Source: Alteribacillus bidgolensis (GTDB lineage Bacteria; Bacillota; Bacilli; Bacillales; Marinococcaceae). Taken from it: a DNA stretch of 64,000 nt. Positions 1 to 8,453 of the stretch are shown here, in pieces (positions within the stretch are counted from its first letter, which is position 1; each line of letters opens with the position of its first letter). Location: NCBI RefSeq assembly GCF_002886255.1, contig NZ_KZ614149.1, forward strand, positions 3,038,001-3,102,000, written 5' to 3'. The notes below the pieces were generated by a model, which was given only the letters and a program-made list of their open reading frames with translations, was not told where the DNA came from and made no database searches. The translations under genes were made by a program, and so were the position numbers.

Positions 1-232
1 TAAATCCATACTTATAAAAACAATTATTCAGGGTGTTGTAATTAGCGGAATTAGTTTGCCGATAATGTTGGCTCAATAAGAATTAAAAAGGTTTTTCCAT
101 AATACCAGCTAATAGAAGGTCAATAGGCTAAAAAAGTTAAAAAAGTCATGTTCAATAAATTTGCGCATGTCAAATAAGCTTCAAACTACTTGTTTGAAGT
201 TTTTGGTTTTTATGGATTTTGTTGGATGAGTA

Positions 233-1428
233 TTAAATTTTAAATGCCTCTTTACGTTTCAGAATGGCATAAATCCAATGAACGAGCTTATTTGCACAAG
301 CAATAACCGCTACTTTATGTGGCTTACCTTCTTCCCGTTTTTTATCATAAAACGTCTTTAGTATCGGATTCCGATTGCTTGTTAAACCACATTGAACAGC
401 TTTATATAATGCTTGCCTAAGCCTATTTGATCCTCTTTTTGTAATGCGGGCAATATTGGCTGTGAATTTGCCCGATTGATAAATGCTGGGATCTATACCT
501 GCGTAGGCAACTAATTTTTTTGGATGGTTAAATTGATCAATTTCCCCAATCTCGGAAATGATAGTGGCTGTTATCTTTCCACCGATACCGGGGATTGATC
601 TGATAACCTCATATTCTTCAAACTCTTTTGCCAGGGCATCTATCTCTCTTTCCAGTTTTGATAGGTGCTCTTGGTATTGAAGAAGCATATGGATGTACAT
701 TTCTGAACTTATTAAGTGGCTGTGATATAAATTCTTTTTGAAAGGGTTTCGCACGGCTGCCTCTTTCAATTTGAAAGCTTTATTTAGACACCAAGCATAC
801 GAACGTCTTCCCCCCATTTCAAACATTGCCTCAGCTATATCTTCTGCTTCACAGAGTAATACATCGTGAGAAGTAGGATATTCAAGGAGTGTCTTTAACG
901 AAATAGGAGAATACAGATCGCCAAAGACCCCTTTATATTCTGGAAAAACCTGATCTAAAATCGTTTGGAATTTCAATTTCAACTGAACATAGGTGTTGGT
1001 TAAAGCGTCATGTTGTCTTGATAAATTTCTTAAATTCATCGTTTTGATGCTCTTCCGTTGGAATGTTTCCAAGTCTTCTTTGTAGTAAAGTTCACATAAG
1101 TGAACCGCGTCAATAGAATCTGTTTTCACCTTCCGTAAGCTTGTCTTCTTGGATTCATAAGCAATAACGGGATTAATTAAATAATAGGTTACGTTATGTT
1201 CTTGAAGAAACGGAAGGACAGGCTCATGGTAATGACCAGTGGATTCAAAGATGACGACTGGTCGGATACCAGATTCCTGCTCCATTTCTTCATAGAACCT
1301 GTAGAAACGATGCAATCCTTCCGTGTCATGCTTAAACTTGAAAGTTTTCTTAAATGGCTTCTTCTTTTGTAAAAAGGCTTGTACTTGGCTTTCTCCTTTT
1401 GCGATATCCAGCCAATGACTGGATTCAT
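233..1428 (-). pseudogene. IS110-family DEDD transposase, 5' frameshift
   Basis: The product carries the two IS110 domains. The N-terminal RuvC-like DEDD domain shows LDIAKGES, FESTGHYH and KTDSIDA with the acidic residues. The C-terminal Transposase_20 domain shows RSIPGIGG, AYAGIDP and QSGKF with the candidate catalytic serine. The natural start is probably the ATG at 1428, preceded by GGAGAGGTGAT and encoding MNPVIGW. That frame does not continue into DIAKGES. One T appears to be missing near 1410-1413, since restoring it gives MNPVIGLDIAKGES. The body is open in the other frame, which is readable from upstream ATG codons (for example 1447), so a product with an altered N-terminus is still possible. 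Family assignment is secure; whether the gene is active is not. Confidence 0.85.
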
Positions 1429-1447
1429 AGATTATCACCTCTCCCAT

Positions 1448-1620
1448 AATAAATTCACCGGTAACCCCTAACCTATCTTGTAGTGTCATAGCTTCGCTTG
1501 TTATACGAGATCTAGGTCTCAACCAGCCTCAAACATGTTTCTACAAGTAGGGGGTGGACAGTATAACGGACGGGATCCATGTCCCAAGGGCGCGAGCGTC
1601 CTACCCCGGCTACCTACAGA
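1448..1620 (-). ncRNA. Candidate IS110 bridge-RNA region
   Basis: This is the noncoding left end upstream of the IS110 transposase. It is GC-rich relative to its surroundings and contains short complementary stretches, for example GGGAC paired with GTCCG and GGACGC near GCGCCC, on the minus strand. In the IS110 group the segment upstream of the transposase is known to encode a structured guide (bridge) RNA that specifies target and donor. The assignment here is by position and composition only; no covariance model was run. Confidence 0.3.
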
Positions 1621-1631
1621 ATAAAACCTAT

Positions 1632-1674
1632 AAAAAATAGGTCAGCCAGAAAATATAAATGAACTGGCTGACCT
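1632..1674 (-). terminator. Rho-independent terminator, minus strand
   Basis: A perfect 11-bp inverted repeat (AGGTCAGCCAG at 1639-1649 and CTGGCTGACCT at 1664-1674) is followed on the minus strand by a T-rich run. It lies downstream of the recombinase fragment. Confidence 0.6.
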
Positions 1675-1721
1675 TATAATACGATAGGGGCGCTTTTGTT
1701 GAATAAGAAAATTATTAAAAT

Positions 1722-1768
1722 ACCCCAAAATATACAGTTTTTTATTCATTAATCGTATATTTTGGGGT
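1722..1768. repeat. 14-bp perfect inverted repeat
   Basis: ACCCCAAAATATAC at 1722-1735 is exactly complementary to GTATATTTTGGGGT at 1755-1768, with a T/A-rich 19-base spacer. It may be a bidirectional terminator or a remnant end of the element that truncated the neighbouring recombinase. No target duplication is seen. Confidence 0.5.
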
Positions 1769-1808
1769 TATTTGTATGCAAGAAATATACTGCCAATTCA
1801 TACACATA

Positions 1809-2198
1809 TTAAATGCCAAATACAGCTTTTTTATTCAAAGGCTTGGGAAGCACTTCTGGAATCCTCGGTTGCCACCTCTTTTTCATGAGAGGATGATCCA
1901 GATAATCTTCGGATTCGCAAAATGGAAAAAAGGTCGATAGGGTGGAAAAAACCAGCGCCACCGTTTTTGGTTTCTTTCCCTTGGCATACGCATTCAACCA
2001 TTTTAGAATGTTCTCTGACGTCAATTGATCAAATGATAACTGAGACTTCCGAAAGAAGTAGTCTAATATTTGTCGATTTTTTGTAATGGTCGCTTCCGCT
2101 TTATTTGCCACCTTCAAACTTAATAAATACTCATTAATCCGATCTCTCGTTATTGGATCCAAGTCCTGGTTCGTCAAAATCCAATACGGATCTATCAA
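1809..2198 (-). pseudogene. Tyrosine recombinase fragment, N-terminal domain only
   Basis: This 129-residue reading frame matches the SAM-like core-binding domain of phage-integrase/XerC-type recombinases: an all-helical N-terminal region that would contact DNA. It starts at TTG (2198) behind GGAGGG with 6-base spacing. The sequence stops just after PEVLPKPLNK, the linker that normally leads into the catalytic domain. The Arg, His-X-X-Arg and Tyr residues are all absent, so it cannot recombine DNA. It is probably a remnant of a mobile element; hairpins at 1639-1674 and 1722-1768 lie at the truncated end. Confidence 0.65.
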
Positions 2199-2423
2199 CC
2201 TATTCCCTCCTTGACTTGCTACTTTTATATGAAACTAATATTTCCTCCCTATTATGTACACTTTTCGTTTGTCCTAATCATTTTCTTATCCACACTTTCT
2301 TCCATCCATATAAAAAGAGATATCGCAGCCTCGTACGATATCCACCTTTTTTTCTATCAAATTGTCGATACTCAATTCTCATTACCAATTGTTTATCATA
2401 TATCCCTTTGGTTCGTATACAAA
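2199..2423. other. Intergenic, no gene seen
   Basis: AT-rich sequence between the recombinase fragment and the terminator of the surface-protein gene. Open frames here on the plus strand have no ribosome binding site and no recognisable product. Confidence 0.5.
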
Positions 2424-2463
2424 AAAGAAAGCCCTGTAGAGATTTCTCTCTACAGAGCTTCCT
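2424..2463 (-). terminator. Terminator of the SLH surface-protein gene
   Basis: CTGTAGAGA (2435-2443) pairs with TCTCTACAG (2448-2456), and the stem extends to 14 bp with one mismatch. On the minus strand a CTTTCTTTTTTG tail follows. It lies 70 bases past the surface-protein stop codon. Confidence 0.85.
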
Positions 2464-2533
2464 TCTAACCTACTGTCTTTCGATTTAAAATAAATCGGGA
2501 AGTAATAGGCACTTAAGTTACAGCGATAGTTTA

Positions 2534-5497
2534 CTAGTTGATAGTATCGTCTCCAGTTGCATCATTAGCACCATCAGTAATATTATCAGTAACAACAATT
2601 GTATCATTATTTACTTGAACATCCGCTTCAGTAATAGTGATTGTTACTACACTACCATTTACCACTGAAGTACCAGTAAAATCACCAGTTAAGTTAAAGT
2701 CAGCATCTGCATCTAATGCAGTTACTCCAGTCACATTTTCAGAGAATGTAACTGATACTACATCTCGACCATCTTCGAAAGGTTCATCAGTAGTAGCTTC
2801 AGCTGCTGTAAATTGATCTCCAGAATTTGAATCAGATGGTAAAGTAGCGCTAAATTCATCTAGATCATTAATTGCAGAGATTACTTCATTTACTGATGCA
2901 TCTTCTCCACCAAGGTCAATTGTTAGAGTTTCAGAGTCATAAGATACGGCTAAACCTGTCGCAGGTCCATCTGCTAAAATTTCGTAGCTTACATTATTAC
3001 CATATGCACCAGCAAGAGCATCTTCTGCTGTTACTTCAATTGTGTTTCCACCATTTGCAGTCAGTGTCGCAGTAGCATTTGTGGTTGAATCTAAGCTAGC
3101 TGAACTTAGTGTTGGTACTGTAGTATCAAGTTCTGCTGAGTCTGTTACTTCTTCAGCGTTACCGTCAACATTTTCTTCATCGTTGTAAGTAACAGTAATT
3201 TCACCGTCAGCTAAAGTTGCAAGTTCTGCAGCAGTTATATCACCAGCAAAATCAGCAGAATCATCACTGTCTTCTGTAAGTGTAACTTCAATGGTTCTAC
3301 CAGTTGAATCTGCAACTGATACATCGACAATCTCTTGGGTAGAAGAGTCAGTGTTGAGATCTGCATCAGTTAATTCAATTGTTTGATCTTCATCTGCATT
3401 GAATAAACTGTTTGTAAATTCAATGTCTCCTGTATCCGTTGAATCTGGAGTAGTTGGAGCATATTCTTGATCATTACTATCAATATGATCAAATGAGTCT
3501 GTACTACCCTTCACATAAATAACTTGATCATATTTCTCTAACCCATCCTCAAAGTCGTTTTCTGACTTAGGATCATTATCAACGAATAGGTTTGCATCAG
3601 AGTAATCTAAGTCAAACTCTTGACCATCTAAGTCTCCACCATGAACTCTTAATGTGATTTCATTATCTACTTTATTAACTGACACTACTTCTGTTGTGTA
3701 GTCAACTCCTGCCTTAAATGCACTTTCAGTAAATGTAACAGAAGCATCTTTGTTTGGTAACGTATTTTGAGAAGAAGATACTTCAACATCTACCTTAGAA
3801 GGCCCTTCTGCTGTTACATCGATTGTTGCTAAACCATTGCTATTAGCAAGAGCTGTTACAGATTCTGTTCTTCCTGCAGCAATATCTTCTGTTTGTGGAT
3901 CTCCATTTTCATCTGTATATTGAACTGTAATATCTCTTGCTCCAGCTTCAACTTCGAAAGTTGCTTCATAGTTTTCATCGAAGTAAGGTTTACCATTTTG
4001 ATCTACAGATTGATACTCAAATGTAGCTACTTCATTATCTTGTACAGAATCTACTTCTTCACCTTCATCATCTACAACTGTTAAAGTTGCATCTTCTACT
4101 TCTGCGTCAGTGAAGTAAACAATTTCTCCTTCTTCTTGAAGGTCGTCTTCGTCTAGTTCACCGTCTTCATCTCCATTATCAATAAATACAGTAGGAGTTG
4201 CGTATGCATCTTTTTCACCAGTAAGAGTGAAGGAAATTTCACCATCTTCATCTGCTTCAAGTTCAAAGATATCATTATCTTCCCCTTCACCGTCTACACC
4301 CACTTGGTCACCATCGAAATAAACATCACCATTACCGGAATCTACTTGTACGTATACAGGAGTTCCTTCAGGTACTACATCGCCATCTTTATCAGTTACA
4401 ACAGCTGTATAGTCACGTCCGCCTTCACCGAAACCATTGTCGTTAATTGCTGCCGCATCACGAACACCTTCAGATGTGACAGTGATCTCAGATGTATGTT
4501 CTAATTCAAAACTAACCGTAGGTGCTTCTGCTTGAAGCTCTGTAGAGTCAAGCTTGTTATTACCAGTCCAAGTCTCTCCTTCATAAGTTCCATCAAGAAA
4601 TACAATTGGAGTTACAGAAGCATTTTCACCAGTCAAAGTGAATGTAGCTTCTCCATCTTCATCAAGTTGAACTCTAACCCAATTCACTCCGCCTGTGGTA
4701 TATTCATATGGATAATCATTACCCAGAGCAGAAGAGTCAGTAACATCAACACTATCTACTGCATCTTCAGGAGAAACATCTACATTCTCTGCGTATGCAA
4801 TGTTTACATATGCATCCTCCAAATCGTTTCCGGCTGGAGTTGTTCCCTTCACTTTGTAAACTTTCTTCGCACCGTTATTTAGAGAGTTACCCTCAGTAAC
4901 TTCTTCAATTGTCAAACGGTCCTTAACGCCCCAATATACTTTTCCATTAGTAGCACGAACGTCAGCATTACCTGTTGCATAGGCAGTTACTTGATCTTCG
5001 CCAACGTTATATTGAGTGTAAGAATACGAAGCTATACCATCTTCGTCAGTATATACTTCTACGTCACGATCTTCATTGTCTCCAGCTGCATCAATGTTAA
5101 ATGTAACAGGAACACCTGCTTCTTCTTCACCGATGTCAGCACGAACTGTTACTTCTTTACCTACGATTCCTTGAACAGAGTTTGTAACAATATCGATGTC
5201 TTCAGGAACTACAGCGGAGATACCTTCGAAAGTACCAAGTACCTCATCGCCTTCCGTTACAGTGTACTCTTCTCCACCTTCTTGAGAAGATGTAGTAAGT
5301 ACTACTACGCTGTCATCCGTTTGCTTAACAGCTGCGTTTTCAACGTCAAGACCTTCGATTTCGAAGTCAAGAGCTGTTACGTCGTCAACTTCTTCTTCAA
5401 AGTCCACTTCAACTGTTGTATTGTTAATCGCTGTTACTTCTGCAGAACCTACTTCATAGTTGAAGAGCACGGTCAAGGAATGCAGCGAATTGTGCAC
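2534..5497 (-). CDS. C-terminal part of large acidic S-layer-type protein (frameshifted)
   Basis: This is the continuation of the SLH protein at 5454-6104, in another frame. Homologous-looking sequence starts about 5461 (NYEVGSAEVTAIN); the formal upstream ATG has no ribosome binding site. The roughly 975 residues are extremely rich in Asp and Glu, poor in Lys and Cys, and made of beta-rich Ig-like modules. Recurrent phrases such as DEDGIASYSYT, EDGEATFTLTGE and EDGEISFTLTGE resemble bacterial Ig-like (Big_1-type) folds; the last part has Thr/Asp-rich repeats. The joined protein would be about 1,180 residues: signal peptide, three SLH domains, then a long extracellular region. This is the layout of S-layer proteins of haloalkaliphilic Bacillaceae. 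The acidic composition suits high salt. Function is inferred from architecture. Confidence 0.8.
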   Translation of the reverse strand: MHNSLHSLTVLFNYEVGSAEVTAINNTTVEVDFEEEVDDVTALDFEIEGLDVENAAVKQTDDSVVVLTTSSQEGGEEYTVTEGDEVLGTFEGISAVVPEDIDIVTNSVQGIVGKEVTVRADIGEEEAGVPVTFNIDAAGDNEDRDVEVYTDEDGIASYSYTQYNVGEDQVTAYATGNADVRATNGKVYWGVKDRLTIEEVTEGNSLNNGAKKVYKVKGTTPAGNDLEDAYVNIAYAENVDVSPEDAVDSVDVTDSSALGNDYPYEYTTGGVNWVRVQLDEDGEATFTLTGENASVTPIVFLDGTYEGETWTGNNKLDSTELQAEAPTVSFELEHTSEITVTSEGVRDAAAINDNGFGEGGRDYTAVVTDKDGDVVPEGTPVYVQVDSGNGDVYFDGDQVGVDGEGEDNDIFELEADEDGEISFTLTGEKDAYATPTVFIDNGDEDGELDEDDLQEEGEIVYFTDAEVEDATLTVVDDEGEEVDSVQDNEVATFEYQSVDQNGKPYFDENYEATFEVEAGARDITVQYTDENGDPQTEDIAAGRTESVTALANSNGLATIDVTAEGPSKVDVEVSSSQNTLPNKDASVTFTESAFKAGVDYTTEVVSVNKVDNEITLRVHGGDLDGQEFDLDYSDANLFVDNDPKSENDFEDGLEKYDQVIYVKGSTDSFDHIDSNDQEYAPTTPDSTDTGDIEFTNSLFNADEDQTIELTDADLNTDSSTQEIVDVSVADSTGRTIEVTLTEDSDDSADFAGDITAAELATLADGEITVTYNDEENVDGNAEEVTDSAELDTTVPTLSSASLDSTTNATATLTANGGNTIEVTAEDALAGAYGNNVSYEILADGPATGLAVSYDSETLTIDLGGEDASVNEVISAINDLDEFSATLPSDSNSGDQFTAAEATTDEPFEDGRDVVSVTFSENVTGVTALDADADFNLTGDFTGTSVVNGSVVTITITEADVQVNNDTIVVTDNITDGANDATGDDTIN

Positions 5498-6104
5498 GTG
5501 TTACGGTTTCTTTCGGTCGGAAGTTACCGTCTGCAGTGGAAGTGATGTCATATTGAGCAAGGATTTCAATGTTGCTTTGGTGACTTGCGTGTGCTTCGTC
5601 TAAGTCGCCTACCGTTGCGTCACTGTCTTCAACTGGCTCTAGTTCGAAAGCACGTACAAGGATTGTTGCCATTTGCTCACGAGAAAGATCCATGCCGCCA
5701 GCAAATACAGTATTGTTTTCACGACCTTTGATGTACCCAGCTTCTTTTACAGCTGCTGCGTATGGAGTGTAATAACTTTCATCAGAAAGATCTTCGAAAG
5801 GAGCAGATGCATTTTGATCTACTTCAAGATCGAACGCTTTAACAAGCAATTCGGATACTTGTCCACGGTTGATGTCCTCATTCGGACGATATGTACCATC
5901 TTTATACCCGTTGATGATACCTTCATCAGCTAGACGCTGAATGGACTCAGAAGCCCAGAAACTATTAGATACATCGCTGAAAGATTCAGCTGCATCTGCT
6001 TGCTGAACAGCTACTGTGGATGCACCAGCACTAGCTACTACAGCTGCAGAAAGGGATGTTGCAAGAAACTTGCGGTAAGACTTTGGTTGATAACCCATTT
6101 GCAA
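5454..6104 (-). CDS. N-terminal part of S-layer-type protein: signal peptide plus three SLH domains
   Basis: A signal peptide (KSYRKFLATSLSAAVVASAGA) precedes three S-layer homology domains at about residues 40-85, 100-150 and 160-210. Each has the F-x-D-V or similar opening and a GY-x-DGTYRPN or REQMA-type motif. SLH domains bind pyruvylated secondary cell-wall polymer and fix the protein to the envelope. The frame ends at TGA (5456-5454) inside what should be the exit of SLH3 (FLDRALQL). Sequence resumes in another frame with NYEVGSAEV, so a single-base indel at about 5460-5475 splits the gene. Start is TTG at 6104 or ATG at 6098, both served by AGGAGG. A strong promoter and a leader hairpin lie upstream. 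Confidence 0.85.
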   Translation of the reverse strand: MQMGYQPKSYRKFLATSLSAAVVASAGASTVAVQQADAAESFSDVSNSFWASESIQRLADEGIINGYKDGTYRPNEDINRGQVSELLVKAFDLEVDQNASAPFEDLSDESYYTPYAAAVKEAGYIKGRENNTVFAGGMDLSREQMATILVRAFELEPVEDSDATVGDLDEAHASHQSNIEILAQYDITSTADGNFRPKETVTRAQFAAFLDRALQL

Positions 6105-6123
6105 TATTTCCTCCTTTTATTGT

Positions 6124-6151
6124 GCATTCTATCCTAGTAATAATAGAATGC
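6124..6151 (-). promoter_or_regulatory. Leader stem-loop of the surface-protein mRNA
   Basis: GCATTCTAT (6124-6132) pairs with ATAGAATGC (6143-6151), just upstream of the AGGAGG site in the predicted leader of about 175 nt. S-layer messages commonly have long structured leaders that stabilise the RNA; that role is inferred here. Confidence 0.5.
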
Positions 6152-6282
6152 TATTTTCTAATTTTTAGAGACGCTTACGTCGTCTGGTTCCTCAACGATC
6201 TCAGTCGGGTCATCGGAAGTGTTTAAGGTAAAAGCGCATCCTCCAATTAGTTTGGTATTTTCTTCTAAAAAATGAAAAAATT

Positions 6283-6311
6283 ATTATACTTCCCGCATCT
6301 AGGACTGTCAA
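6283..6311 (-). promoter_or_regulatory. Consensus sigma-A promoter of the surface-protein gene
   Basis: On the minus strand TTGACA (6311-6306), a 17-bp spacer and TATAAT (6288-6283) match the vegetative consensus exactly. This predicts a start near 6276 and very high expression, as expected for a major surface protein. Confidence 0.85.
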
Positions 6312-6800
6312 CTCATATTGTCTACAAAATTAGGAATAGTATAATAACATAGGCACATTGATTTAATTGTTTATATTTTGACAACAGTTTACAAAAATTC
6401 TACAACATATTTCTTAGAAAATCCACCCTTATTTTTCCTTTTTATTGTTATATATGGTTCATTAACCATGTTTTAAACGGTCTATTCAACATGTTTAGAG
6501 TCTTATAGCTTAAATATTCAAAAATGAATATTTAGTAGGAAGTCTTTTAACTTCGATAACTAGTCCTCTTATTTTTCCAACTATTACCTCTATTTTCATA
6601 TTAAAACATATTTTTTAACCTTTTGTCATTTGATCGTTATTTTTTTGTAAAGTTTTCGTAGTTTACTTGAAAAACTTTTCAGTTTTCTGACATCTTGTGT
6701 AGGTCTAATAGCATTAGGAAACTTGGCTTTCTGCCAAATTCATATAGCAAAAATCTTCCTCTTTTCTAATACTTTGTACTTAAAACAAAATTGAACTTTC
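6312..6800. other. AT-rich intergenic region, no gene seen
   Basis: About 490 bases of AT-rich sequence upstream of the surface-protein promoter. No supported open frame, hairpin with U-tract or recognised riboswitch is seen. Further promoter elements for the surface-protein gene may be present. Confidence 0.5.
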
Positions 6801-6816
6801 ATGAAGCAGAACAAAA

Positions 6817-7035
6817 GCACAAGCGCCCTGGTCAGCCTCGAAAGGTAAATGTTCTGCAGGCATTAAAGGCGCTCTTACTTCCACAGGATGTGGTGACTTC
6901 TGCGTTGCACACAGGACGTGTGCGTTTTTAGCAGAAGGTTCCTAAGGATGTTCGACTAAAAGCGTCACGTCCTGTGACAACGTCGAACTGACCCGCCTCA
7001 TGCGGGCCTCCGAGGGGCTGGGCGCTGAAGCTAGA
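6817..7035 (+). repeat. Dispersed 220-260 bp element, copy 1
   Basis: The left end reads AGCACAAGCGCCCTGG and the right end GGGGCTGGGCGCTGAAGCTAGA, so AGCGCCC and GGGCGCT form short terminal inverted repeats. The interior holds several small palindromes of the CACAGGATGTGG and TCACGTCCTGTGA type and no open frame. A second full copy lies at 53791-54048, and a left-end fragment at 42261-42275. Similar elements are scattered in many Bacillaceae genomes, from memory. Confidence 0.75.
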
Positions 7036-7060
7036 CGCAGATCAAACAATATGGAGATAG

Positions 7061-7069
7061 TTATCCACA
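7061..7069 (+). other. Isolated perfect DnaA-box sequence
   Basis: TTATCCACA, a single copy. One box alone is weak evidence for DnaA binding. Confidence 0.25.
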
Positions 7070-7099
7070 TTTCGTAAAAATATAATTTTCTAAACAGCA

Positions 7100-7141
7100 A
7101 AAAAAGCAGCCCGCGTTAAATGTACGCAGACTGCTTTTTAT
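7100..7141 (-). terminator. Terminator of the lipoprotein gene
   Basis: AAAAGCAG..GCGT pairs with ACGC..CTGCTTTT around a short loop, and T-runs flank both sides. It lies 25 bases after the lipoprotein stop codon. Confidence 0.75.
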
Positions 7142-7165
7142 TTAAGACTTTTATTCTACATGTTC

Positions 7166-7987
7166 CTAATTATTGTTTTCGCTGGCTTCTTCCTCTTCCT
7201 GCTCCGCTTCCATTTTTTGACGTTCGATTTCTTTAACCTTTTCTTCCAGAAAGTTTTCGAGGTTTCCATTCACTTCATTATATTCGTCATAACGAACATA
7301 AGATATTTCATTAAATGCTCTTAATTCCCCGGCTATCTCGATCGTAAAGGAAAAACGGCTGTCATATCCTAAGAGAAGCTTATTTTCTTTATCTATATAA
7401 GCAATCATGTCGATCCGCTCAAGCTGAATCGATTCCCGTTCTTCTTCACTAAGTCCCCCGGCTGATTCTGAAATGCCAAGAGCATTTAGTTTCTTTTCTA
7501 CTAATGATTTATGCCGTTCTTCTGTACCTTTAAAAGACACTTCGTAGTAATCATCTACTTCTTTCATCAAAAACTCTTCTTCAAATTCGAGAAAGAAGTT
7601 CATATCTTCTACGGGGCTTATCATCGACTCTAGTTCAGGCGCTTCGGTACTATGATCTTCCCACTCTTCATTCTCTCTGATTTCTGTTTCGCTGCCATTT
7701 ATCCTAACATCTAGCTCTACAGGTTCCTCTAAATCGATAAGGTTCATGTTCGTTTCTATGTAAGCTTCAAGCGGGTCGTTGTATTGAACAGCTCCCCGGG
7801 TGAAATTGCTGACACCTTCTTGTTCTGCGCTCAATGTATTAGAATGCGTGAAGTACACACTGTCGAGCTCTTCCATTGCTTCTATCGATTGTTTATATAC
7901 TTCTTCAGGAAGCTGCTGTTCGCCGCAGGCACTTAACAATAATAGACCAGCACTTACAGCAGCAGCGGCTGCTTTTGTACCTCTCAT
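7166..7987 (-). CDS. Acidic lipoprotein, DUF6612-like
   Basis: A 273-residue exported protein. The signal sequence ends in the lipobox LSAC, so Cys21 should be lipidated and the protein tethered to the outer face of the membrane. The mature part starts with EEVYKQSIEAMEELDSVYFTH and continues as an alternating beta pattern. It resembles the LppX/DUF6612-type fold seen in Bacillaceae lipoproteins, which contain a hydrophobic cavity. The end is a charged coil (EAEQEEEEAS). The same kind of domain appears to follow the SLH domains in the protein at 23941-25590. AGGAGA sits 8 bases before the ATG. It is a single gene with its own terminator. No enzymatic residues are recognised and the role is unknown. 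Confidence 0.7.
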   Translation of the reverse strand: MRGTKAAAAAVSAGLLLLSACGEQQLPEEVYKQSIEAMEELDSVYFTHSNTLSAEQEGVSNFTRGAVQYNDPLEAYIETNMNLIDLEEPVELDVRINGSETEIRENEEWEDHSTEAPELESMISPVEDMNFFLEFEEEFLMKEVDDYYEVSFKGTEERHKSLVEKKLNALGISESAGGLSEEERESIQLERIDMIAYIDKENKLLLGYDSRFSFTIEIAGELRAFNEISYVRYDEYNEVNGNLENFLEEKVKEIERQKMEAEQEEEEASENNN

Positions 7988-8039
7988 AATAGTTGTCTCC
8001 TATTTTTCTCGTTGATTTTGCATTTACAGTGTTATTTTA

Positions 8040-8453
8040 CAAGGCGCGCAGCGAAAAGGCAAAGACTGTTTTATCGTATGACTTTCGTACTCCGCTATTT
8101 ATAAGGTTACAATTTTCATTATGAACATTTTGTGACAAAAACGATCATATTACATCATTGTTACAAAGTGTTTTTTCCTCTATAAAAGGGTTTTACAAGG
8201 TGTCCTTGTCCATATCATATTTTCTCAATATTGGAATTTACATAGGGAAATGGTGAGATTTGTATCATTTTGTCTTTATCTTGTTACATAAATGTAAACT
8301 CATAGGCCCTTCTTACATGCTAGACTATGAATTGTGTTTAAAAAGGATAGAAATAGACTATATTCGACACTACTTTTAAATCTATATAACGAATTATACA
8401 TCACAGCAACTAGATTTCGACCTTTTAAAATTTCATCGAGAGGGGTGGCCTTT
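8040..8453. other. Intergenic region between divergent genes
   Basis: About 410 bases of AT-rich sequence between the minus-strand lipoprotein and the plus-strand NlpC/P60 gene. Promoters for both must lie here, but no near-consensus pair stands out. Confidence 0.4.

Larger units (their letters stand above)
175..1620 (-). mobile_element. IS110-family insertion sequence, ends approximate
   Basis: The element consists of a DEDD transposase reading on the minus strand plus a GC-rich noncoding segment upstream of it (about 1448-1620). IS110 elements often lack obvious terminal inverted repeats, and I see neither a clean inverted repeat nor a target duplication, so both ends are estimates. A palindrome at 179-200 (CTTCAAAC, 5-base loop, GTTTGAAG, then T-rich) may mark the downstream side. 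Confidence 0.55.

Noticed and set aside
2872..5545. Several plus-strand open frames opposite the surface-protein gene
   Set aside because: They are antisense shadows of an acidic, repeat-rich gene; they lack ribosome binding sites and resemble no protein.
6160..6240. Possible riboswitch in the surface-protein leader
   Set aside because: A short AGACG..CGTCT stem is present, but no conserved core of any riboswitch class is recognised.
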